Positions 36,416 to 44,701 of a DNA stretch of 64,000 nucleotides are shown here, piece after piece (positions within the stretch are counted from its first letter, which is position 1; every line of letters begins with the position of its first letter). Source of the DNA: Paenibacillus mendelii. Lineage in GTDB: Bacteria; Bacillota; Bacilli; Paenibacillales; Paenibacillaceae. Under the pieces are notes generated by a model. It was not told the origin of the DNA. It did not search any database and worked only from the letters and a program-made list of their open reading frames with translations. The position numbers were made by a program, and so were the translations under genes. The stretch lies in contig NZ_JANHOF010000007.1 of the NCBI RefSeq assembly GCF_024498075.1, positions 221,321 to 285,320 on the forward strand, written 5' to 3'.

Positions 36416-37922
36416 CGACGAGCCTTTTGCACTGCTTCGGCTTCGCAGCTTCGGGCTTGCTGCCAAGGGATTCGAAATCGTTGGAGAGGCGGAGAACGGC
36501 CTGCAGGCGCTTCAGGCTGTAGAACGACTCAAGCCGGATATTGTCGTAACGGACATCGGCATGCCGGTCATGGATGGACTGGAGCTGCTCAAGCGGTTGC
36601 AGACGATGCCGTCGCCTCCGAAGGTTGTGCTGCTCACGTGCTACGAGGATTTCGAGAAGGTGCAGCTTGCTCTGCGGTACGGAGCCGGCGACTACCTGAC
36701 GAAAGTACTTCTTAGCGAGGAGGAATTTGTCGGTGTGCTGCAGCGGACGGCCGATATGATTCGTAAGGAGCAGGTGGATACCGAGCAGCTGATCCGTCTG
36801 CTGCTGCAGGAGCTGCTGCTGTTCCCGGCGGATCAGATGCCAGATAAGCTGAAGCAAGCGGGATTTATACATGACGGCTATGCGCTGTCTGTCATAAGGA
36901 CCTCGCGGGCGCTGCCCGATGAGGCGGCCGAGGATTGGTTTGACGCAGCGTGCTCGGATCCAAGGTATCGTTATCTGCCGATCCGAATGGCACCTGATAT
37001 CTGGTGTCTATTCTACTATGTGGTTGACCGGGAGAGCTTCGCTTCCTTCTACAGCTGGTATTACGAGCAGTGCGGCCGCGTCAGCGACAGGCTTCGCAGC
37101 CGGGCGGATGCCGGATCCGATGTCGATTACGTCATGAGCATAGGAGCCGTCTATCACCGGACCTCCGATATGCATGAGGCATACAGCCGGGGGCTCGCAT
37201 TGTGCGAAGCGGGTTTCTATGCCATGCCTGGCGAGACTGTACGGGAACCGGGGACATGCGAGTATGAGCCGTTCCCGCCCGAACGGTTCCGCTCGCTCCT
37301 GGCGGCAATCGGCGAAGCCGCCCTGCGGGATGATGGTCAGGAGGCAGGAGATCGCATCCGGGAATGGGCCGAGCTGATTGGCGGGGAATATCGTCCCGTT
37401 CCGATTCAGGTCAGGCGGATGGCGCAGTCGATCGCCGCCCAGGTGGAATCGTTCAGCTGGGAGAAGAGCGAGGACGATGAGGCGGGCTGGCCGCCAGAGC
37501 GGTTCAAGCAAGCGGCGGGATCGGCGCTTCACGCTTCCGTGCTCGCTTGCGAGGCGCGGCAGCTCGCTGCTCTCATGGCGCAGCGCAAGGGCGGCAATGC
37601 CGGCCGCATGCGCAAGGAGATCAAGGAAGCGCTGCGCCTTATTGCGCGTGATTACGCGCAGATTGAGCTAGCCAACGCTGCACGGCAGGTTAACTTGAGC
37701 CCCAGCTGGTTCGCAGCGCTCTTCCGCAGTGAAACCGGCAAGAGCTTTCATGATTATGTGCAGGACTGCCGGTTGGACCGTGCGAAGAGTCTGCTTCGGA
37801 CGACCGATATGAAGGTATACGAAGTGGCCGATCGTGTGGGAATACCCAATTCTCGGTATTTTTCACGGCTGTTCTCCGAATATGCCGGTGCTACACCGCT
37901 GGATTACCGGAAGGGCAATTAG
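36381..37922 (+). CDS. YesN-type response regulator, locus C
   Basis: About 513 residues: a receiver domain (LVDDE, phosphoacceptor Asp in VVTDIGMP), a long middle region of about 280 residues and a C-terminal AraC double HTH from about residue 405 (LIARDYAQIELANAARQVNLSPSWFAALF). The receiver has LTK where the other two have LLKP. ATG 36381 has the better spacing from GGGG; ATG 36372 is also possible. It ends locus C. Confidence 0.9.
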   Translation: MEEQTVKLLLVDDEPFALLRLRSFGLAAKGFEIVGEAENGLQALQAVERLKPDIVVTDIGMPVMDGLELLKRLQTMPSPPKVVLLTCYEDFEKVQLALRYGAGDYLTKVLLSEEEFVGVLQRTADMIRKEQVDTEQLIRLLLQELLLFPADQMPDKLKQAGFIHDGYALSVIRTSRALPDEAAEDWFDAACSDPRYRYLPIRMAPDIWCLFYYVVDRESFASFYSWYYEQCGRVSDRLRSRADAGSDVDYVMSIGAVYHRTSDMHEAYSRGLALCEAGFYAMPGETVREPGTCEYEPFPPERFRSLLAAIGEAALRDDGQEAGDRIREWAELIGGEYRPVPIQVRRMAQSIAAQVESFSWEKSEDDEAGWPPERFKQAAGSALHASVLACEARQLAALMAQRKGGNAGRMRKEIKEALRLIARDYAQIELANAARQVNLSPSWFAALFRSETGKSFHDYVQDCRLDRAKSLLRTTDMKVYEVADRVGIPNSRYFSRLFSEYAGATPLDYRKGN

Positions 37923-38054
37923 CGCTGCGGGTAGAAGAATACTGAAGGGGCACTGCAGCGCTAAAGCTTACAGCATCATCTATCAGATAGCCTGCAAACC
38001 GCCGCCAATAGGCGATTTTATGCAGCGTTGCCGGAAGAACACATAGGCTTCCAA

Positions 38055-38097
38055 TCAATCATGAGGCCGCCGCAAGAAACGGCGGCCTCATGATTGA
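38055..38097. terminator. Long perfect hairpin between convergent genes
   Basis: An 18-bp perfect stem (38055-38072 with 38080-38097) has a 7-nt loop. It lies between the end of locus C and the end of the cupin gene. There is no U-tract on either strand, so termination efficiency is uncertain. Confidence 0.7.
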
Positions 38098-38108
38098 GCT
38101 TCGGCCTG

Positions 38109-38621
38109 CTAAGTGGCTTGAATTCTCCAATATTTCATCAGTGGGCCGTTATGCCCATGTACAGGATCCGTCCCGGGAAGAGGCACCAGCGGAATTTCAT
38201 CCAGTGCGGCCAAGCGGTCATCAGGCTTGCCCTTGCGCAGGTTATAGTGCATTCCGTCTGGATATGCCCCCACCACTTGAAAATCCGCGCTGGATGTCAG
38301 CCTTTTATGCACCGTTCCCGCTGGCAGAACGACAATGTCTCCCGCCTGTACGTGCACGGCAGCTCCTTGCTCGCCGCCAAGCTGAAGGGTTGCGCTGCCT
38401 TTGGTAACGCCCAATACTTCATGTGTATTACTGTGATAATGATGATAATCGAATACCCCGTTCGTCCAGCTGTTCCGCCAATTGTTCTGATTGAAGAGCT
38501 GCTCGATACGCCCGGTGTCGTCTTGCATAACACCAAGGTACACGAGAACAGGCAAAAGGCGATTATTCGGCATAACACCGTCATCTTCGAAAAAGTAAGT
38601 TGCGATCTCCGTTTCTCTCAT
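38109..38621 (-). CDS. Cupin-domain protein (YjlB-like)
   Basis: The 170-residue product has a single cupin barrel with metal-binding motif 1 in DYHHYHSNTHEVLGV and motif 2 in PAGTVHKRL. The start (YFFEDDGVMPNNRLLPVLVYLG) is close to the YjlB group of Bacillus. The ATG at 38621 follows GGGAG. Function of the group is unknown; some cupins of this type are sugar-binding or isomerases. It is divergent from the riboswitch-controlled GGDEF-EAL gene. Confidence 0.82.
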   Translation of the reverse strand: MRETEIATYFFEDDGVMPNNRLLPVLVYLGVMQDDTGRIEQLFNQNNWRNSWTNGVFDYHHYHSNTHEVLGVTKGSATLQLGGEQGAAVHVQAGDIVVLPAGTVHKRLTSSADFQVVGAYPDGMHYNLRKGKPDDRLAALDEIPLVPLPGTDPVHGHNGPLMKYWRIQAT

Positions 38622-38719
38622 CGTAGGATCTCCCTTCTTCTTGGCGTATTTATCCACACATAAACTAAAACAAGTTAGGTTAAACATACCAAATTTCGAC
38701 ATTATTCGATGATATCATA

Positions 38720-38748
38720 TAGACAGTAAGTTACACCCAACCTATAAT
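38720..38748 (+). promoter_or_regulatory. Promoter of the riboswitch transcript
   Basis: TAGACA (38720-38725), 17 bp, TATAAT (38743-38748): one mismatch in total from the sigma-A consensus. Transcription would start near 38755, about 60 nt before the aptamer. Confidence 0.82.
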
Positions 38749-38811
38749 GGTTATATAGTCATGTTATAAATAGTTAATAAGAACTACATCAGCCAAAACA
38801 TACATAATTTC

Positions 38812-38895
38812 ATTAAAGGCAAACTTATTGAAAAATAAGGACGCAAAGTCATGGACCTAACGCAGATGTACCTCTGTTATGGTTGCCAGACCGCC
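38812..38895 (+). promoter_or_regulatory. c-di-GMP-I (GEMM) riboswitch aptamer
   Basis: The conserved core is present in order: GGCAAAC, a stem TTATT-GAAA-AATAA capped by a GNRA tetraloop, GGACGCAAAG, then a second helix carrying CCTAAC and GTTATGG, the 11-nt receptor that docks a GAAA tetraloop, and GGTTGCC at the 3' side. This combination is specific to the GEMM-I class. An intrinsic terminator begins 9 nt later and the downstream gene encodes a GGDEF-EAL protein, so the RNA most likely provides feedback on c-di-GMP metabolism. Confidence 0.92.
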
Positions 38896-38903
38896 AACTG
38901 TGG

Positions 38904-38940
38904 AGAACGATCCGGAGGGCGGATTGTTCTTATTTTTTTT
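38904..38940 (+). terminator. Riboswitch-associated intrinsic terminator
   Basis: AGAACGATCCG (38904-38914) pairs with 38920-38930 (one G-U wobble) around a 5-nt loop, followed by a U-rich tract at 38931-38940. CCGCC at 38891-38895, right after the aptamer, can instead pair with GGCGG at 38918-38922 and disrupt the stem, giving a plausible switch. Whether c-di-GMP turns expression on or off cannot be read from sequence alone. Confidence 0.85.
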
Positions 38941-38978
38941 GCGCCGACTTTTGCTTGGATTTGCATGAAGGAGGGAAG

Positions 38979-40424
38979 ATGGCAGTGCCGGCATACGTAT
39001 TTGCATTGCTCCTGGTTACCATATATCTGGCTGCATATTTATATTGGTTAAGCAAAGAAAGAATGCTGCTAGCAGAGAATGAAGCGTTCCTGCAAAAGGA
39101 GCAACGATTGCTGGATCGAAATGAATTTATGACCCATTATGACATGCTGTCAGGTCTGCCGAACCGTCAATATTTCGAGGAGAAGGTGTCCCTGGAGCTT
39201 CAGCGGCTGAAGGCAAACGGTGTCGAAGGCCGAATGCTGGCGGTCATGTTCATCGACTTGGATCGCTTTAAGTATATGAATGATAGCTATGGCCACGCAA
39301 CTGGGGATGAAATTATACGGCAAGTCGGTATAAGGCTGAAGGAGTCCAGTGACGCCCGCATGACGGTCGCCCGGCTCGGCGGCGACGAATTCGCCGTTCT
39401 CTTCACGGACATCAATGGCCGAGGCGAGCCGTTCGAATGGTCGGAAGCGATATTGGAAGCCATTGAGGAGCCATTGTTGTTAGCCTCTCTCGAGCTTCGT
39501 TTGACGGGAAGTATTGGGATTACCATTGCTCCCGATGACGGTATGACAACGATGGAGCTTATGAAGAACGCCGATATTGCCTTGTACAAGGCCAAAGCGC
39601 TCGGGCGGAATAAGTGCTGGTTCTATACGAAAGAGCTCAAAGGGGCTCTAAAACGAAAGCTGGCAATCGAGCAGGCCCTGCGTATCGCATTGGAGCAGGA
39701 CGAGTTCATTCTCCATTACCAGCCCCAGTATCGTGCGTGTACCAAGGAGCTGGTAGGGGCTGAAGCGCTGATTCGTTGGCAGCCTCGCAACGGCTCGCTT
39801 GTATCGCCAGCCGACTTTATCCCGCTTGCCGAAGAGACCGGACTGATTGTACCGATTGGGGATTGGGTTCTGCGAACCGCCTGCAGTCAGGCCGCGGAGT
39901 GGCTAAGGCAAGGGTTCCCGCCATTCCAAATATCCGTTAATGTGTCTCCCCGGCAGTTGGTGGAAGCCGACTTTGCCGATCGTGTTCGCACAATTCTTAG
40001 GGAGACGGGTCTTCCGCCGCAATATTTGATGCTGGAGATTACCGAAGGGGTTGCCATACGGGAGGAGATGGAGACGCTGGCCAAGCTTCTTCCGCTGAAA
40101 CAGCAGGGCGTCCAAGTTGCAGTCGATGACTTTGGAACCGGTTATTCGTCATTAAGCTACTTAACGGCCGTACAGGTCGACTCGTTGAAGATCGCCCAGA
40201 TGTTCATTAAGGACATACCCGGCAGCGGAGGGCAGGCGGCTATCGTGAAGGCCATCGTCGCCATGGCAGGCAGCTTGAAGCTCAATGTAATAGCAGAAGG
40301 CGTCGAGACGGAGGAGCAGTACGAATTTCTGCGCTCGCAGGGCTGCCATTGGATTCAAGGCTATTACTTCGCGAAGCCGATCGCGGCTGAGGAATTCGAA
40401 CAACTTCACGGTAACAGACAATAG
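38979..40424 (+). CDS. GGDEF-EAL c-di-GMP turnover protein
   Basis: The 481-residue protein starts at ATG 38979 behind AGGAGGGAAG. It has one N-terminal membrane helix (about residues 4-22), a short coiled segment, a GGDEF domain with an intact GGDEF active site (LGGDEF), and an EAL domain with GAEALIRW plus DDFGTGYSS and the Glu/Lys/Gln metal and catalytic positions. Both cyclase and phosphodiesterase motifs look intact. There is no PAS or other sensory domain, so regulation may rest on the upstream riboswitch. A hairpin overlaps its stop. Confidence 0.95.
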   Translation: MAVPAYVFALLLVTIYLAAYLYWLSKERMLLAENEAFLQKEQRLLDRNEFMTHYDMLSGLPNRQYFEEKVSLELQRLKANGVEGRMLAVMFIDLDRFKYMNDSYGHATGDEIIRQVGIRLKESSDARMTVARLGGDEFAVLFTDINGRGEPFEWSEAILEAIEEPLLLASLELRLTGSIGITIAPDDGMTTMELMKNADIALYKAKALGRNKCWFYTKELKGALKRKLAIEQALRIALEQDEFILHYQPQYRACTKELVGAEALIRWQPRNGSLVSPADFIPLAEETGLIVPIGDWVLRTACSQAAEWLRQGFPPFQISVNVSPRQLVEADFADRVRTILRETGLPPQYLMLEITEGVAIREEMETLAKLLPLKQQGVQVAVDDFGTGYSSLSYLTAVQVDSLKIAQMFIKDIPGSGGQAAIVKAIVAMAGSLKLNVIAEGVETEEQYEFLRSQGCHWIQGYYFAKPIAAEEFEQLHGNRQ

Positions 40425-40457
40425 AGAAGGCGCCCGGTAATGCGGGCGTCTTCTTTA
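40425..40457 (+). terminator. Intrinsic terminator of the GGDEF-EAL gene
   Basis: AGAAGGCGCCCG (40425-40436) pairs with 40443-40454 around a 6-nt loop. It starts right after the stop codon and is followed by TTTA. Confidence 0.8.
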
Positions 40458-40482
40458 TGATTCTTGGAAATAACGGATGACG

Positions 40483-40525
40483 CAAAAATGTCCCCTAACC
40501 GATTTATGAAGCGGTTGGGGGACAT
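40483..40525 (-). terminator. Intrinsic terminator of gdhA
   Basis: ATGTCCCC-TAACCG (40488-40501) pairs with 40512-40525 with one bulge. On the minus strand TTTTTG follows the stem. Confidence 0.8.
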
Positions 40526-40544
40526 ATAGGATGAGTGCAGTAAG

Positions 40545-41997
<1,453 letters not shown>

Positions 41998-42347
41998 ATA
42001 AAAATTATTTAATGACCCCTCAAAAAAAAAGTGATGAGGGCAAAAGAACCAATGAAACCGCGGGTTACACCGGTTTGAGTATCCACAATTCGGCAGACGG
42101 AAATCCGTCTGATATCGGACAAGAAGGGTGGTTTCGTTCGGATCTAGCATCATTAGAGGTAATGAATGCCATTGCTGCTAAATGGAACGCGGATAGCTGG
42201 TCAGAGGTGAGAACAAGCCTCCGAAATCCGCTATATTAGCGGTGCGGAGGCCTGTCCGCAGTGAATTGACAGGTAAACGCATAGCGGGCTTTCCCCTAGC
42301 AGGAGAAAGTCTGAATTTGACTGAAATAAACCAAAGAGAGGCAAACC
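41998..42347. other. Structured non-coding region between ddh and gdhA
   Basis: No convincing gene. The plus-strand frame ending at 42239 has no ribosome site or domain. The region is rich in inverted repeats: CAGACGGA with TCCGTCTG near 42095-42112, a GCCTCCG stem-loop (about 42212-42252) with an inner CCGCT/AGCGG stem, CTGTC/GACAG near 42252-42272, and CTTTCCCC (42289-42296) with GGAGAAAG (42302-42309), the likely ddh terminator. The plus strand also carries AGGGTGGTTTCG and ACCGCGGGTTAC, pieces that look like T-box antiterminator sequence but in the wrong arrangement. Confidence 0.5.
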
Positions 42348-43331
42348 TTACAGGAGCTCTGCTCTTAACTGCTCTGGCGATTTCGGAGACAAATAGCCCG
42401 GGGCGATATCAAAGACCGTCTTAGCGCCGGATACGCCTTCGCTAGACAGACGATAAGCGGCTCTAGCATAGGCAACCAGAACGCTTGCTGTAAATTCGGG
42501 GTTGCTGCTCAGCTTTAGGGAATATTCAACAATTTGGCGATTGTTGTTCCCGGTTATACCGCTGCGGATCACGAATCCGCCATGAGGCATTTCCGAGTGA
42601 TTAGCCGCCAATTCTTCTTGGCTAATGAAGTGAACGGTTGTGTCGTAATCGGCAAAATAGTTGGGCATCGTCACGATTTCTTGGGTGATTTTCTCTAAAT
42701 CTGCACCGTCTTCCGCGACGACAAAACATTCACGCAGATGCTTTTCACGAGTGGCCAGTTCAGGCGTTCCGCCATTGCGAATGTCATCGATAACCGATTG
42801 TACCGGTACCGTGTACTGAACGCCGCCTTTAACCCCGGGTACCCGGCGAATCGCATCGGAATGCCCTTGGCTGACGCCTTTTCCCCAGAATGTGTAATCA
42901 GTACCTTCGCGAAGAATGGACTCTGCCATCAGACGGTTTAAGGAGAACATACCTGGATCCCAGCCTGTCGAGATGACGGCGACTTTGCCGGACTTAACGG
43001 CTGACTGGTTGACTTTCTCGAAATACTCAGGGATTTTAGCGTGGGTGTCGAAGCTGTCTACAGTATTGAACATGGTGGAGAACTGAGGTCCTTGCTCAGG
43101 TAAATCGGTTGCCGATCCGCCGCACAAGATCATAACGTCGATCGAGTTTGTGTACTGCTCTACTTCTCTCACATGGAGAAAATTCAATCCGTCCGGATTG
43201 TTTAAGGTAGAAGGTTCCCTGCGTGTGAAAATACCGACGAGCTCCATGTCCGGATTTTGACCGATTGCAGAGACAACGCCTTTGCCCAGATTACCATAGC
43301 CTACGATTCCGATTCTAATGCTGTTACTCAT
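42348..43331 (-). CDS. ddh: meso-Diaminopimelate D-dehydrogenase
   Basis: The 327-residue NADPH enzyme makes meso-diaminopimelate in one step from tetrahydrodipicolinate, feeding lysine and peptidoglycan synthesis. The N-terminal Rossmann motif GIVGYGNLGKGV and the family segments CGGSATDLPEQGPQ, STGWDPGMFSLNR and FWGKGVSQGHSDAIRR are all present. ATG 43331 follows GGAGG at 9 nt. It is a single-gene unit. Confidence 0.96.
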   Translation of the reverse strand: MSNSIRIGIVGYGNLGKGVVSAIGQNPDMELVGIFTRREPSTLNNPDGLNFLHVREVEQYTNSIDVMILCGGSATDLPEQGPQFSTMFNTVDSFDTHAKIPEYFEKVNQSAVKSGKVAVISTGWDPGMFSLNRLMAESILREGTDYTFWGKGVSQGHSDAIRRVPGVKGGVQYTVPVQSVIDDIRNGGTPELATREKHLRECFVVAEDGADLEKITQEIVTMPNYFADYDTTVHFISQEELAANHSEMPHGGFVIRSGITGNNNRQIVEYSLKLSSNPEFTASVLVAYARAAYRLSSEGVSGAKTVFDIAPGYLSPKSPEQLRAELL

Positions 43332-43425
43332 TCTTGTTAACCTCCACAAAAGATTGAATGCATCTTCCGGTAGTCCCCGAAGCGGTGGTGATCATCCCCC
43401 ACACACAAAGCTTACCCATCTTGTC

Positions 43426-43434
43426 ATTATAGCA
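43426..43434 (-). promoter_or_regulatory. Extended -10 promoter of ddh
   Basis: On the minus strand TGCTATAAT is a perfect extended -10, about 95 bp before the ddh start. Confidence 0.6.
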
Positions 43435-43582
43435 ATTATTTCGGAAGTATACCGCTTCATTCCGTTATTTTTATTTGCAGTTTTCCCCCTATTATTTGCA
43501 CTAATCGTGTAGTCGGCAGTCCAGAATTCACCTTATTTGTTTCAATTGCAGCGGAATAGGGACAATCGATCTCGAAAAGGGA

Positions 43583-43611
43583 TTGACAAATGTTGGTGTG
43601 GAAACTACAAT
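43583..43611 (+). promoter_or_regulatory. Promoter of the YceI gene
   Basis: TTGACA (43583-43588), 17 bp, TACAAT (43606-43611): a near-consensus sigma-A promoter. TTAG-TAT-CTAA downstream at about 43634-43644, in an AT-rich leader, could be a small operator. Confidence 0.85.
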
Positions 43612-43673
43612 AGGTACATACATTCAAATAAGTTAGTATCTAATTAAAAGTAAGTAAATATGAGGAGGAATAT

Positions 43674-44210
43674 ATGATGGCATTATCGCAATGGTCTGTG
43701 GATCCCACACACAGCAGTATTGATTTTTCAGTCAAGCATATGATGATCGCGAAAGTGAAAGGAACGTTTCACACTTTCGAAGCTCAGATCGAGGCCGACC
43801 CTGAGGATCTGACCTCGGCCTCCATTCGGTTCAGCATAGATCTAAGCAGCATCGATACCCGTAATGCAGACCGGGATGCGCATTTGCGCTCCGCTGATTT
43901 CTTCGATGTGGAGGCAAATCCGAAGATGACTTTTGAGGCAACGAGAATTACGAAATCAGGCGATGGAGAATATGAGGTAACGGGCGATTTCACGCTTCAT
44001 GGGATTACACGCCCAGAGAAATTCGCTGTTTCGTTCGAGGGTGCGGGCAAGGATCCATGGGGTAATGCGAAAGCAGGCTTCAGCGCAGTAGGCAGCCTCA
44101 AACGGAGCGATTACGGCTTGACTTACAATGCTGTATTGGAAACGGGCGGAGTGCTTATCGGCGATGAAGTGAAAATATCGATTGAAATCGAAGCGCTTCA
44201 GCAAGTATAA
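43674..44210 (+). CDS. YceI-family lipid-binding-like protein
   Basis: The 178-residue protein has the YceI beta-barrel pattern: WSVDPTHSSIDFSVKHMMIAKVKGTF at the start, SIDTRNADRDAHLRSADFFDVEANPKMTF in the middle and GITRPEKFAVSFEGAGKDPWGNAKAGFSAVGSLKRSDYGL towards the end. Family members bind polyisoprenoid-like lipids in an extended pocket. There is no signal peptide, so this copy is cytoplasmic. It is monocistronic with a strong promoter. In Bacillales such genes are often stress-induced, which is not shown here. Confidence 0.94.
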   Translation: MMALSQWSVDPTHSSIDFSVKHMMIAKVKGTFHTFEAQIEADPEDLTSASIRFSIDLSSIDTRNADRDAHLRSADFFDVEANPKMTFEATRITKSGDGEYEVTGDFTLHGITRPEKFAVSFEGAGKDPWGNAKAGFSAVGSLKRSDYGLTYNAVLETGGVLIGDEVKISIEIEALQQV

Positions 44211-44409
44211 GAATCCGAAGTGGAGAATAGCAGGCCGGGGATATCCGATCTGCCGTTTGTTCGTCCGTCCGGTGACGTTCAGAACCAACTTTCAAAGGTG
44301 ATGGGCGCATAGGAGGGCTGGGAACCGCTCTTGTTGCCAATACAAGATGAACTGTGGTAAATTTATAAGCAGTTATCAGCACATAAGTGCGAGCTTTTTC
44401 TTTATATGA

Positions 44410-44428
44410 CGGAGCATTCGCTCCGCGG
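44410..44428 (+). promoter_or_regulatory. Leader hairpin upstream of the ABC-F leader ORF
   Basis: CGGAGC-ATTC-GCTCCG (44410-44425) is a perfect small hairpin. CCGCGG at 44423-44428 is self-complementary and matches CCGCGG in the terminator's 3' arm (44646-44651), so alternative pairing is possible. Confidence 0.45.
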
Positions 44429-44461
44429 TATTTCAAACGAATGTTAAGGAGGTGAGGTAGG

Positions 44462-44605
44462 ATGAATCGCGAATCGGTGAATAACCGGATCAGCCAGCTG
44501 CCCATAGCGATGGCTGGCATTGTGCATGCTTTTTCCCAAGACGGGAGAAGTCTGTCCATTGATATCCATACGGTTACACCATTCGCGAAAAGACGCCTAC
44601 CTTAA
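44462..44605 (+). CDS. 47-residue leader peptide of the ABC-F gene
   Basis: ATG at 44462 follows a perfect AAGGAGGTGA at ideal spacing, and the frame runs for 47 codons to TAA at 44603-44605 (MNRESVNNRISQ at the N terminus, TPFAKRRLP at the C terminus). No domain is visible. An intrinsic terminator follows 22 nt later, and the ABC-F gene starts 97 nt after its stop. Translated leader ORF plus terminator is the classical layout for drug-induced antitermination of ABC-F genes, so the peptide is probably a ribosome-stalling sensor. An independent small protein is the alternative. Confidence 0.65.
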   Translation: MNRESVNNRISQLPIAMAGIVHAFSQDGRSLSIDIHTVTPFAKRRLP

Positions 44606-44626
44606 CCTCAGACGGATTATATCCAA

Positions 44627-44660
44627 GAGGGTCGCGGGGCTTTTCCCGCGGCTCTTTTTT
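44627..44660 (+). terminator. Attenuator-like terminator before the ABC-F gene
   Basis: CGCGGG (44633-44638) pairs with CCCGCG (44645-44650) around a 6-nt loop, extended by GAG/CTC across a small internal mismatch and followed by TTTTTT. It lies between the leader ORF and the ABC-F gene, so read-through is needed for ABC-F expression from the upstream promoter. Confidence 0.8.
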
Positions 44661-44701
44661 GTCGTTTCTGGCTAGGGTCTTCATAACTAGGAGGATCCAT
44701 T

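Noticed and set aside
41998..42347. Functional T-box riboswitch
   Set aside because: Pieces resembling the antiterminator and stem I occur, but in reversed order, without a terminator U-tract and without a downstream gene on that strand.
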